A DNA stretch of 64,000 nucleotides from NCBI RefSeq assembly GCF_018131185.1, contig NZ_JAFCJE010000003.1:496001-560000 (forward strand). The letters are read 5' to 3'. The position numbers and the translations under genes were made by a program. How positions within the stretch are numbered: position 1 is the stretch's first letter; each line of letters starts with the position of its first letter. The DNA comes from Bradyrhizobium diazoefficiens. Its GTDB lineage: Bacteria > Pseudomonadota > Alphaproteobacteria > Rhizobiales > Xanthobacteraceae. Below are positions 52,262-60,677 of the stretch, in pieces. The notes beneath the pieces are model-generated. The model saw only the letters and a program-made list of their open reading frames with translations. It was not told where the DNA came from and ran no database searches.

Positions 52262-52792
52262 ATGGCCAGCCGGTCAACCAAACTCTCTGTTCGCTTCGGC
52301 CTCGATCGGCTGACGACGCCGATCGGAATCGCGCTGCTCGTCACCGATGCCGAGGGTGCGCTGCGCGCGCTCGACTGGGACGATTACGAGCACCGCATGC
52401 GCGGGCTCCTGCGCCTGCACTACGGCGCAGTCGATCTGGGCGACCAGCCGGCGCCCGCGTCCATGCGGACGGCGCTGTCGGCTTATTTCGAGGGCGATCT
52501 CGGCCAGCTCTCGGGCATCGCATGGCGCATCGCTGGCACGCCGTTCCAGCAGAAGGTCTGGGAGGCGCTCGCGCGGATTCCCGCCGGCACCACGATGAGC
52601 TACGGCGCGCTCGCCGCAAGGATCGACATGCCGAAAGCCATTCGCGCCGTCGGCCATGCCAACGGCTCCAACCCCATCAGCGTGGTGCTGCCCTGCCATC
52701 GGCTGATCGGCGCGGATGGCTCGCTGGTGAAATATGGCGGCGGGCTGGAGCGGAAAAGGTGGCTGTTGTGGCATGAGGGCGTGGAGGTTTAG
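52262..52792 (+). CDS. ogt: Methylated-DNA-protein-cysteine methyltransferase
   Basis: A 176-residue O6-alkylguanine-DNA alkyltransferase. The active-site motif is ISVVLPCHRLIG with the acceptor Cys in PCHR, preceded by TPFQQKVWEALARIPAGTTMSYGALAARI, the DNA-binding helix-turn-helix. The N-terminal half is the usual short RNase H-like domain. It repairs O6-methylguanine by moving the methyl group to its own Cys. ATG 52262 is used; a GTG frame start at 52226 lies inside the likely promoter shared with the DUF1304 gene. Confidence 0.93.
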   Translation: MASRSTKLSVRFGLDRLTTPIGIALLVTDAEGALRALDWDDYEHRMRGLLRLHYGAVDLGDQPAPASMRTALSAYFEGDLGQLSGIAWRIAGTPFQQKVWEALARIPAGTTMSYGALAARIDMPKAIRAVGHANGSNPISVVLPCHRLIGADGSLVKYGGGLERKRWLLWHEGVEV

Positions 52793-52807
52793 CGCTCTCT
52801 CCACATC

Positions 52808-52912
52808 GTCATTCCGGGGCGCCGCGCAGCGGCGAACCCGGAATCCATCCGGCTACACCGACGGTGCCGAGGAATAGATTCCGGGTTCGCGCTTCGCGCG
52901 CCCCGGAATGAC
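52808..52912. repeat. Intergenic palindromic element between ogt and glnD
   Basis: Bounded by GTCATTCCGGGG and CCCCGGAATGAC, with inner GAACCCGGAAT and ATTCCGGGTTC arms. The boundaries are the same as at 43641-43743 and the inner arms as at 30363-30390. It lies between convergent genes. Confidence 0.9.
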
Positions 52913-52931
52913 GAGTAGAGAGACCGCCGCC

Positions 52932-55721
52932 TCACGCCGCCGGCTGCACCGCCTTGTCGCCGGCCATCACATGGGTCAGCGCGCTCTTGATTGCGGCCTG
53001 GCGTGTCGGTGCGCTGATCTGTGCACCCAGGAGGTCGGTGACGTAGAACACGTCGCGGGCGCGCTCGCCGAAGGTCGCGACATGGGCCGAGGCGATGTTG
53101 AGGTTGAGCTTCGAGATTGCCGTGGTCAGCTCGTAGAGCAGGCCGGGGCGATCGAGGCCGGAGACCTCGATCACCGTGTAGCGGTCGGACCATTGGTTGT
53201 TGATGGTCACTTCCGGCTCGATCACGAAGGGCCGCGCCTTGCTGCGCACCGTGCGCCGCGCCACCACTTCGGGCAGGCGCAGCTTGCCTTCGAGGACGTC
53301 CTCGATCATCTCGCCGATGCGCGTGGCGCGGCGGCCTTCGTCCTCGTCGCGGTCGTATTCCCGCGAAATCGAGATCGTGTCGAGCGCGCGGCCGTCGGTG
53401 GTGGTGTAGATCTGGGCGTCGACGATGTTGGCGCCGGCCGAGGCGCAGGCGCCGGCGATGATCGAGAGCAGCCACGGATGGTCGGCCGCGAAGATCGTCA
53501 GCTCGGTGACGCCGCGCACCTCGTCGAAGCCGACATTGATCGCGAGCTTGTGGCCGGCCTGCTCGCTGGAGCGGACGAAGCGTGCGTGGCGCACCTTGCG
53601 CGGCAGCTCGACCTTGAGCCAATAGGCCGGATAGTGCCGGCCGATATAGGCATCGAGCTCGTCCTCCGGCCACTCGGCAAAGGCCATGCGGAACTCGGCA
53701 TAGGCAGCCGCGAGGCGTTTGCCGCGATCGACCTCCGAGAATCCGCCGGTCAGCACCGGCTCGGTCTCGTAGTAGAGCGAGCGCAGCAGTTGGGCCTTCC
53801 AGCCGTTCCACACCCCCGGACCGACGCCGCGGATGTCGGCGGTGGTCAGGATGGTCAGCAGCTTCATCTGCTCGACCGATTGCACCACGGCGGCGAAATT
53901 CTCGATGGTCTTGCGATCCGAGAGGTCGCGCGACTGCGCGACCGTGGACATCGTCAGGTGTTCCTCGATCAGCCAGGCCACGAGTTCGGTGTCGGCCGGG
54001 CTGAAGCCGAGCCGCGGGCACAGCCGCCGAGCCACCTTGGCGCCTGCGATCGAGTGATCTTCCGGCCGGCCCTTGGCGACGTCGTGCAGCAAGGTGGCGA
54101 TGTAGATCACCGCGCGATGCTCGGGCCGGGACTTGCGCATGAGGTCGCTGGCAAGCGCGAACTCCTCGACGCCGCCGCGCTCGATGTCCTGCAGGAAGCC
54201 GATGCAGCGGATCAGATGCTCATCGACGGTGTAGTGATGATACATGTTGAACTGCATCATCGAGACGATCTTGCCGAAGGCGCGGATGAAATGGCCGAGC
54301 ACGCCGGTCTCGTTCATCCGCCGCAGCACGATCTCGGCATTGTCCGAGGTCAGGATCTCCATGAACAGCCGGTTGGCCTCGGGATTTTCGCGAAGCTGCG
54401 CGTTGATCAGGCTCAGCGACCGCGTCACGTCCCGCATCGCATCCGGATGGAAGGCGAGGTTGTTCTTCTGGGCCAGGCGGAAGATACGGATCAGATTGAC
54501 CGGATCGTGCTTGAAGACGTCGGGCGCTGCGACGTTGATGCGGTTGTTGTCGACGATGAAGTCGTCGCTGTCAGGGACGCGCCGCTTCGCCGCGGTCGGC
54601 CGCAGCCGCGCCATCATCCGGCTCAGGACCGGGGCGGGCTTGGCCTGCTGGTCCTCGAGCTTGGCGCAGAGAATGGCGGTGAGGTTGCCGACCTCCTTGG
54701 CGACCAGGAAGTAGTGCTTCATGAAGCGCTCGACGTCCTGCATGCCGGGATGCGAGGTGTAGCCGAGCCGCACTGCGATCTCGCGCTGGAGGTCGAAGGA
54801 GAGGCGCTCTTCGGCGCGGCCGGAATAGAAATGCAGATTGCAGCGCACCGACCAGAGGAAGTCGGCGCAGCGGCGGAAGGTGCGATATTCCTGTGCGTCG
54901 AACACGCCGCGCCCGACCAGCTCGTGGGTGTCGCGCACGCGGTAGACGTACTTGGCGATCCAGAACAGCGTGTGCAGGTCGCGCAGCGCCCCCTTGCCGT
55001 CCTTGACGTTGGGCTCGACCAGATAGCGCGACTGGCCGCCGCGGCGGTGCCGTTCCTCGCGCTCGGCAAGCTTGGCGGTCACGAATTCGGACGCGGTGCC
55101 TTGCACGACTTCCTTGTCGAAGCGCTCGACCAATTCGTCATAGAGCGGCTTGTCGCCGGTCAGGAAGCGCGTCTCCAGGATCGCGGTGCGAATGGTCATG
55201 TCGCCGCGCGCCTGCCGGATCGACTCGTCGACCGAGCGCGTGGCGTGGCCGACCTTCAGCCCCATGTCCCAGAGGCAATAGAGGATGGCTTCGGCGACCT
55301 GCTCGCCCCAGGCGGTCTGCTTGTAGGGCAGGATGAACAGGAGATCGATGTCGGATTCGGGCGCCATCAGACCGCGGCCATAGCCGCCGGTCGCGACCAC
55401 CGCCATGCGCTCGGCGCCGCTCGGGATCGGCGAGCGGTAGAGATGACGGGTTGCCGCCGAATAGAGGATGCGGATGATCTCGTCCTGGACGTGACACAGC
55501 CGCTCGGCGCAGCGGCGACCGTGGCGGTCCTTCAGAAGGATTTGCTGCGCCGCGGCGCGTGCGGCGATCAGCTCGGCCTTGAGCAATTGCGCCATGGCGG
55601 TGCGGAACGCGTCTTCGCGTCCCTGATGCTTTTCGGCAAGCGCATCGACCGCTGCGGTGATCCGCGCCGTGTCGAAACGATCGTCCACCTCGGCCCTGTG
55701 CTCAGTCGCGACGCTGTCCAT
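52932..55721 (-). CDS. glnD: PII uridylyltransferase / uridylyl-removing enzyme
   Basis: A 929-residue GlnD, the nitrogen sensor that adds UMP to PII proteins when glutamine is low and removes it when glutamine is high. Domains: nucleotidyltransferase with TGGYGRGLMAPESDIDLLF (Asp124, Asp126), the helical GlnE-type region, an HD domain with TLLHDVAKGRPEDHS (about residue 535), and two C-terminal ACT domains (VTELTIFAADHPWLLSIIAGA and YTVIEVSGLDRPGLLYELTTA) that bind glutamine. The length fits rhizobial GlnD. The start MDSVATEHRA has no rival. It lies between ogt and a sulfonate-type transporter; mutS, often found near glnD in rhizobia, is 7 kb further. Confidence 0.97.
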   Translation of the reverse strand: MDSVATEHRAEVDDRFDTARITAAVDALAEKHQGREDAFRTAMAQLLKAELIAARAAAQQILLKDRHGRRCAERLCHVQDEIIRILYSAATRHLYRSPIPSGAERMAVVATGGYGRGLMAPESDIDLLFILPYKQTAWGEQVAEAILYCLWDMGLKVGHATRSVDESIRQARGDMTIRTAILETRFLTGDKPLYDELVERFDKEVVQGTASEFVTAKLAEREERHRRGGQSRYLVEPNVKDGKGALRDLHTLFWIAKYVYRVRDTHELVGRGVFDAQEYRTFRRCADFLWSVRCNLHFYSGRAEERLSFDLQREIAVRLGYTSHPGMQDVERFMKHYFLVAKEVGNLTAILCAKLEDQQAKPAPVLSRMMARLRPTAAKRRVPDSDDFIVDNNRINVAAPDVFKHDPVNLIRIFRLAQKNNLAFHPDAMRDVTRSLSLINAQLRENPEANRLFMEILTSDNAEIVLRRMNETGVLGHFIRAFGKIVSMMQFNMYHHYTVDEHLIRCIGFLQDIERGGVEEFALASDLMRKSRPEHRAVIYIATLLHDVAKGRPEDHSIAGAKVARRLCPRLGFSPADTELVAWLIEEHLTMSTVAQSRDLSDRKTIENFAAVVQSVEQMKLLTILTTADIRGVGPGVWNGWKAQLLRSLYYETEPVLTGGFSEVDRGKRLAAAYAEFRMAFAEWPEDELDAYIGRHYPAYWLKVELPRKVRHARFVRSSEQAGHKLAINVGFDEVRGVTELTIFAADHPWLLSIIAGACASAGANIVDAQIYTTTDGRALDTISISREYDRDEDEGRRATRIGEMIEDVLEGKLRLPEVVARRTVRSKARPFVIEPEVTINNQWSDRYTVIEVSGLDRPGLLYELTTAISKLNLNIASAHVATFGERARDVFYVTDLLGAQISAPTRQAAIKSALTHVMAGDKAVQPAA

Positions 55722-55909
55722 GCCTCACCGGATATAAGAGGTGACAGGCGCTGTCACCCGCCATTCTCTGGCAATAGTCGTTCCATGCTGGAAAGCTGCG
55801 GCTTTGGGCAAATCTGTTCTCGGCGGGTCCGCCTTCGAGGGGCGGATTTTCTCGTTGATTTCTAGATTTAACTCCTTGAAAAGCAATGAAATTTTGGAGG
55901 AGGCTGGGC

Positions 55910-56881
55910 ATGACCATGGTCACACGACGTATTCTGCTGGCGGGGGCAATGGCACTCGCAATCACCCCTGCGGCGCGGGCGGCCGATCCACTCAAGGAAA
56001 TCCGCATTGACTGGGCGACTTACAATCCGGTCTCGATGGTCCTGAAGCAGAAGGGGCTGCTCGAGAAGGAGTTCGCCAAGGACGGGATCACTGTCACCTG
56101 GGTGCAGTCGGCCGGCTCCAACAAGGCGCTCGAATTCCTCAATGCGGGCTCGATCGATTTCGGCTCGACCGCGGGCTCGGCGGCGCTGGTGGCGAAGATC
56201 AACGGCAACCCGATCAAGTCGATCTACGTCTATTCGCGTCCCGAATGGACCGCGCTGGTGACGGGCAAGGACTCCAAGATTGCAAGCGTGGCTGATCTCA
56301 AGGGCAAGCGCGTTGCGGTCACGCGCGGCACCGATCCGCACATCTTCCTGGTGCGCGCGCTGCTCGGCGCCGGCTTGACCGAGAAGGACATCACGCCGGT
56401 TCTGCTCCAGCATGCCGACGGCAAGACCGCGCTGATCCGCGGTGACGTCGATGCCTGGGCCGGCCTCGATCCGATGATGGCTCAGGCCGAGGTCGAGGAA
56501 GGCGCAAAGCTGTTCTACCGCAAGGCCGACGCCAACACCTGGGGCATCCTCAATGTGCGCGAGCAGTTCTTGAAGGACCATCCGGATGCGGCCCGCCGCG
56601 TGCTCGCCGTCTATGAAGAGGCGCGAAAGTATTCACTGGCGAATTACGACGAGCTGAAGAAGACCTTCATCGCGGTCACAAAGCTGCCCGAGGCCGTCGT
56701 CGACAAGCAGCTCAAGGAGCGCACCGAGCTCACCCATAGCCGCATCGGCGCGCCCCAGCGCGAGTCGATCCTCGCCGCCGGTCTCGCACTCCAGCAAGCC
56801 GGCGTCGTCGATGCCAAGGTCGACGTGAAGGCAACGCTGGACGCCCTGCTCGACGACCAGGTCCCGCTGCCGACGAATTGA
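55910..56881 (+). CDS. ABC transporter substrate-binding protein (SsuA/NitT-TauT type)
   Basis: A 323-residue periplasmic protein with an N-terminal signal (TRRILLAGAMALAITPAARAA) and the SsuA-like fold: 'KEIRIDWATYNPVSMVLKQKGLLEKEF', 'VTWVQSAGSNKALEFLNAGSIDFGSTAGSAAL' and 'VAVTRGTDPHIFLVRALLGAGLTEKDI'. Family members bind aliphatic sulfonates, taurine or similar anions as a sulfur source. ATG 55910 has GGAGGAGG about 6 nt before it. The permease and ATPase genes follow after an intergenic element. Confidence 0.92.
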   Translation: MTMVTRRILLAGAMALAITPAARAADPLKEIRIDWATYNPVSMVLKQKGLLEKEFAKDGITVTWVQSAGSNKALEFLNAGSIDFGSTAGSAALVAKINGNPIKSIYVYSRPEWTALVTGKDSKIASVADLKGKRVAVTRGTDPHIFLVRALLGAGLTEKDITPVLLQHADGKTALIRGDVDAWAGLDPMMAQAEVEEGAKLFYRKADANTWGILNVREQFLKDHPDAARRVLAVYEEARKYSLANYDELKKTFIAVTKLPEAVVDKQLKERTELTHSRIGAPQRESILAAGLALQQAGVVDAKVDVKATLDALLDDQVPLPTN

Positions 56882-56916
56882 TCGGCGTGCAGGCGAGCGC
56901 GCCGTTGAATCTCGCA

Positions 56917-57058
56917 GTCGTCCCGGGGTGCGTAGCGAACCCGGGACCCAACCGCAGGGCGCGCTTTTGCGCGAAGACGGGCACTCCGAGTCCCCGTAAC
57001 CACATCATCCTGTGGTTATGGACCCCGGATCTACGCTTCGCTTGTCCGGGGCGACGAC
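56917..57058. repeat. Intergenic palindromic element inside the sulfonate-type operon
   Basis: Bounded by GTCGTCCCGGGG and CCGGGGCGACGAC. It carries the same AACCACATCATCCTGTGGTT hairpin block as the element at 35280-35424. It separates the receptor gene from the permease gene, so it can set receptor-to-permease ratio. Confidence 0.85.
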
Positions 57059-57110
57059 CGAGAACGTCGCGCGCCCTTGCATTAGCTCCTCAGACGCGCT
57101 TGCTAGGGTC

Positions 57111-57956
57111 ATGATCTCCGACGCGCCAGTCCTGCAACAGACCTCGGAACCGGCCGAGAGCACCGCCGCGCCCTCGCGGCTGTCGCGTTACGCGCGGCCG
57201 CTGCTTGGGATCTTGCTGCCGCTCACGCTCGCGCTCGGATGGGAACTCGTGGTGTGGCTCGGCTGGTCCAACGGCCGGCTGGTGCCGCCGCCCTCGCGCA
57301 TCTTTGCCACCATTGCCGAGCTCGCCCGTTCAGGCGAGCTGGTCCGCCACATCGCCGCAACGCTGTGGCGGGTCGGGCTCGGTTTCGCCTTCGGTGTCGT
57401 CGCGGGCACGCTGCTGGGGGCAGTCTCCGGCTATTGGTCGCTGGCGCGGCGGCTGTTCGATCCAACCGTGCAGGCTCTGCGCGCGATCCCGTCCCTCGCC
57501 TGGGTGCCGCTATTCATCCTCTGGCTCGGGATCTTCGAGACATCGAAGGTCGCGCTGATCGCGGTCGGCGTGTTCTTCCCGGTCTATCTCGGCGTGATGG
57601 GCGCGATCCTGTCCGTCGACCGCAAGATCGTGGAGGTCGGTCGCACCTTCCGCTTGTCCGGCCCGGCGATGATCCGCCGCATCCTGTTGCCCGCCGTGTT
57701 GCCGGCCTATGTCGTGTCCTTGCGCGTCGGACTTGGCCTCGGCTGGATGTTCGTGGTCGCGGCCGAGCTGATCGGCGCCTCCGAGGGCCTCGGCTATCTC
57801 CTGCTCGATGGCCAGCAGCTCGGCAAGCCCGCGCAGATCCTGGCAGCGATCGTGATCTTCGCCATTCTCGGCAAGCTCACGGATTGGCTCATCGAGGTCG
57901 CGAGCGCGCCCTTCCTGCGCTGGCAGGACGCCTTCGTCGGCGCGAAGGGAGCTTAA
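57111..57956 (+). CDS. ABC transporter permease (SsuC type)
   Basis: A 281-residue permease with six hydrophobic helices and the BPD_transp_1 EAA loop 'VGRTFRLSGPAMIRRILLPAVLPAYVVSLRVGLGLGWMFVVAAELIGASEGLGYLLLDGQQL', close to SsuC/TauC. The first 25 residues are Ser/Thr/Pro-rich and cytoplasmic. ATG 57111 follows AGGG; the frame extends to 57012 into the repeat element. Its stop is 5 bp before the ATPase ATG. Confidence 0.92.
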   Translation: MISDAPVLQQTSEPAESTAAPSRLSRYARPLLGILLPLTLALGWELVVWLGWSNGRLVPPPSRIFATIAELARSGELVRHIAATLWRVGLGFAFGVVAGTLLGAVSGYWSLARRLFDPTVQALRAIPSLAWVPLFILWLGIFETSKVALIAVGVFFPVYLGVMGAILSVDRKIVEVGRTFRLSGPAMIRRILLPAVLPAYVVSLRVGLGLGWMFVVAAELIGASEGLGYLLLDGQQLGKPAQILAAIVIFAILGKLTDWLIEVASAPFLRWQDAFVGAKGA

Positions 57957-57961
57957 AGGCG

Positions 57962-58747
57962 ATGCTGGCGCTCGACCGGGTCAGCAAGACCTATCCCAAC
58001 GGCGTGCAGGCGCTGGCGCGCTTCTCCGCCGAGATCAGGCAAGGCGAGATCGTCGCCATCATCGGCGGCTCAGGCTGCGGCAAATCAACGTTGCTCCGCG
58101 CCATCGCCGGTCTCGATCGTGCCAGCTCGGGCGCCGTGACGCTCGACAATGAGGCGATCACTTCGCCCCATGCCAAGATCGGCATCATCTTCCAGGAGCC
58201 GCGGCTGCTGCCCTGGCTCAGCGTCGCCGACAACATCGGCTTTGGCCTCGCCGATCTGCCCACGGCCGAGCGGAACGAGAAGGTGGCGCGTGCGCTCGAG
58301 CGCGTCGGGCTGGCCGAGAAGGCGCAGGCCTGGCCGCGCGAGCTCTCCGGCGGGCAGGCGCAGCGCGTCGCGATCGCCCGCGCACTGGTGCCGCAGCCGG
58401 AGGTGCTCTTGCTCGACGAGCCGTTCTCGGCGCTCGACGCTTTCACTCGCAGGGACCTTCAGGATCATCTGCTCGACCTCTGGGCGGACACGCGGCCGAC
58501 GCTCATCCTCGTCACCCATGACGTCGACGAGGCCGTGGTGCTGGCCGATCGCGTCCTGGTGATGCGGCCGCGGCCGGGCCGGCTGTTCGACCAGATCGAG
58601 ATCAATCTCGGCCGTCCGCGCGACCGCAATTCGTCGTTGTTCGAGAATTTCAAGCGAAGTGTGCTGACGTCACTCGACCGTTCGCTCGACCGAAGCGTGC
58701 CCGACCGTGACGCAACCCAGGGTCCCGGTCAGGCCATGTGGTGGTGA
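57962..58747 (+). CDS. ABC transporter ATPase (SsuB type)
   Basis: A 261-residue ATPase with Walker A GGSGCGKST (about residues 38-46), Q-loop FQEPRLLPWLSV, signature LSGGQAQRVAIARAL, Walker B VLLLDEPFSALDAF and switch VTHDVDEAV. The 'QEPRLLPW' pattern is typical of SsuB/TauB/NitD ATPases. It starts 5 bp after the permease stop. A 30-residue tail with DRSLDRSVPDRD is unusual. The OsmC gene follows 55 bp later and may share the transcript. Confidence 0.94.
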   Translation: MLALDRVSKTYPNGVQALARFSAEIRQGEIVAIIGGSGCGKSTLLRAIAGLDRASSGAVTLDNEAITSPHAKIGIIFQEPRLLPWLSVADNIGFGLADLPTAERNEKVARALERVGLAEKAQAWPRELSGGQAQRVAIARALVPQPEVLLLDEPFSALDAFTRRDLQDHLLDLWADTRPTLILVTHDVDEAVVLADRVLVMRPRPGRLFDQIEINLGRPRDRNSSLFENFKRSVLTSLDRSLDRSVPDRDATQGPGQAMWW

Positions 58748-58802
58748 CAATTTCTCGCCAAGCCGGTACATCGAAGGGCGAATTTTCCGGGAGAGAACGA
58801 AC

Positions 58803-59312
58803 ATGGACGCTGCAGAGCTGCGCCAGATGCAGGCTCCGATCAAGGAGCGCTACAAGACCGACCCCAAGACCGCGCTGATCACGCTGAAGGCCAAGGGCTC
58901 CACCGATGGCGAAGGCATCGCCTGCAAGGTCGAGACCGGCCGCGCCATCGCAATGGCGGGACTGCATCCGGCGACGGGCGGGTCCGGCCTTGAGCTCTGC
59001 TCCGGAGACATGCTGCTCGAAGCCTTGGTCGCCTGCGCCGGTGTCACGCTGAAATCGGTTGCGACCGCGATCGAGGTGCCGCTCAAGACCGGCAACGTCT
59101 ATGCCGAGGGCGATCTCGATTTCCGCGGCACGCTCGGCGTCGACAAGGAGACGCCGGTCGGCTTCGCAGAGATCCGTCTGCGGTTCGAGGTCGACACCGA
59201 CGCGCCGCAGGACAAGCTCGATCTCCTGCTCAAGCTGACCGAGCGTTATTGTGTGGTCTATCAGACCATCAAGAACGGCCCGAAGGTCTCGGTGTCGATG
59301 CAACGGATGTGA
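58803..59312 (+). CDS. OsmC family protein
   Basis: A 169-residue OsmC/Ohr-type protein. The two peroxidatic/resolving Cys positions are in ALVACAGVTLK and LTERYCVVYQT, the usual arrangement for the family, which reduces organic hydroperoxides with a thiol donor. Another Cys is in ELCSGDML. GGAGAG lies about 8 nt before the ATG. It sits 55 bp behind the sulfonate-type ATPase gene. A strong inverted-repeat element follows directly after the stop. Confidence 0.88.
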   Translation: MDAAELRQMQAPIKERYKTDPKTALITLKAKGSTDGEGIACKVETGRAIAMAGLHPATGGSGLELCSGDMLLEALVACAGVTLKSVATAIEVPLKTGNVYAEGDLDFRGTLGVDKETPVGFAEIRLRFEVDTDAPQDKLDLLLKLTERYCVVYQTIKNGPKVSVSMQRM

Positions 59313-59320
59313 CTCTGTGT

Positions 59321-59476
59321 ACCCTCCCCTGGAGGGGGAGGGTCGATCGCGCGCAGCGCGAGCGGGGTGGGGTGATCTCTCCACGTCGCACACTGTTCGT
59401 GTCGAGAGATCACCTCACCCCGCTGCGCATTTCGCTTCGCTCCATGCACAGCGACCCTCCCCCTCCAGGGGAGGGT
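59321..59476. repeat. Long inverted repeat before a membrane protein gene
   Basis: Perfect 25-bp arms at 59321-59345 and 59452-59476 (ending in ...CCAGGGGAGGGT) enclose further partly complementary arms (GGGGTGATCTCTC and GAGAGATCACCTCACC). The right arm contains the GGGAGGG that would serve as Shine-Dalgarno of the gene starting at 59488, so the folded RNA could hide it. It also may terminate the OsmC transcript. Confidence 0.85.
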
Positions 59477-59487
59477 AAGAAGAAAAA

Positions 59488-60285
59488 ATGTCCCTCGACC
59501 TTCACTTCCTTCTCTTCCTCCTCCTGCGCATGGCGATTGCGGCGGCGTTCGTCGTGACGGCGTCGATCATCACCGAACGCACCGGACCGGTGATCGGCGC
59601 GCTGGTGGCGACCCTGCCGGTGTCGGCCGGTCCCTCCTACGTCTTCCTCGCGCTCGACCACGACGCCGCCTTCATCGCGCAGGGTGCGCTGGCGAGCCTG
59701 CCGGTCAACGCGGCAACCATCTTCATGTGTCTCGCTTATGTCGTGCTGGCGCAACGGCACAGTCTTCTGGTGGGTTGTGGCAGCGCGGTCGCGATCTGGA
59801 TCGTGCTTGCTTCGATCATCCGTCAGTTCGACTGGTCGCTCACCGCCGGACTGGCCGCGAATCTGATCGCCTTCGGCATCTGCATTCCGCTCCTGGCCGG
59901 CTATCGCCATGTGAAAATGCCGCTGGTGACGCGCCGCTGGTACGACGTTCCGATGCGGGCCGCATTGGTCGCGACGCTCGTCGCGATCGTGGTCTCGACC
60001 TCGGGCTGGGTCGGTCCCCGTATCAGCGGCATCATCGCGCTGTACCCGGTCGTGTTCACCAGCATCATGGTGATTCTGCATCCGCGGATCGGCGGCCCGC
60101 CGACCGCCGCGGTGCTCGCCAACTCAGCGTGGGGCCTGCTCGGGTTTGGTACTGCAATCGCAGTCTTGCACGTTGCGGTGGCGTCGTTCGGCTCTGCCGT
60201 CGGTCTGTGCCTCGCGCTCGGTACCTGCATCGCATGGAACCTGACGCTGTGGGGGATCGGCCGTCGTGCGATGCACAAGGCGTGA
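59488..60285 (+). CDS. Integral membrane protein of unknown function
   Basis: A 265-residue protein with about eight hydrophobic helices in two similar halves: the first half has ASIITERTGPVIGALVATLPVSAGPSYVFLAL, the second VGPRISGIIALYPVVFTSIMVILHPRIGGPPTAAVLANS. The two-half arrangement with G-P-x-I/R-x-G motifs suggests an internal duplication, as in small transporters. I do not recognise the family. The ribosome site is either AAGAAGAA close to the ATG or GGGAGGG in the repeat arm. Confidence 0.7.
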   Translation: MSLDLHFLLFLLLRMAIAAAFVVTASIITERTGPVIGALVATLPVSAGPSYVFLALDHDAAFIAQGALASLPVNAATIFMCLAYVVLAQRHSLLVGCGSAVAIWIVLASIIRQFDWSLTAGLAANLIAFGICIPLLAGYRHVKMPLVTRRWYDVPMRAALVATLVAIVVSTSGWVGPRISGIIALYPVVFTSIMVILHPRIGGPPTAAVLANSAWGLLGFGTAIAVLHVAVASFGSAVGLCLALGTCIAWNLTLWGIGRRAMHKA

Positions 60286-60677
60286 GAGCCGTGAGACTAC
60301 GGATTAGCGCGGCATGGCGTCGCGACATTGCGGTAAGCTCAATTCACGCCAGTCAAATTCGAAGCGCCTTCTCAAGCCGTTGAATGAGAGCGTCATTTCG
60401 AGTTTTGCCGTTTTCTTGGATCGAGCGTCGATGTGCATGGCGGGGGACACGCCCGTCGATCCTTCACCGAATTCCGACAGTTCTATTAGAACTTTCTTCG
60501 CGCTTCTCACCTATGAATGGCCGAGGTACCCGCTTCCGCAACTGTCGGCGCGAACTCGTCCGAGATGCATCCGAATGCAGGGACTCGCGGGAATTGTAGA
60601 TTTGAATACGGCTGTGTCGCCGCAACGGTTACTTCCCCTACGAGCTGTCCTCGTAATTTCGAGATGGAGATTCTTTG
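60286..60677. other. Gap upstream of the chemoreceptor gene
   Basis: The 392-bp stretch has no convincing gene. A minus-strand frame 60304-60510 (68 residues, GTG start, no ribosome site) and a plus-strand frame at 60314-60703 overlap each other, and neither looks coded. Base composition is less GC-rich than neighbours (several T runs near 60400-60500), as expected for a promoter region or old intergenic DNA. GGAG at 60666-60669 serves the chemoreceptor. Confidence 0.5.

Noticed and set aside
50431..52344. 637-residue reading of the orphan receptor gene
   Set aside because: The first 229 codons run through the DUF1304 gene and lack protein-like composition; the signal peptide starts at 51657.
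52908..55865. 985-codon open frame on the plus strand
   Set aside because: Antisense shadow of glnD; the minus strand has a complete, recognisable GlnD.
60304..60510. 68-residue frame on the minus strand
   Set aside because: GTG start without ribosome site, overlaps another equally weak frame on the plus strand; kept only as part of the gap note.
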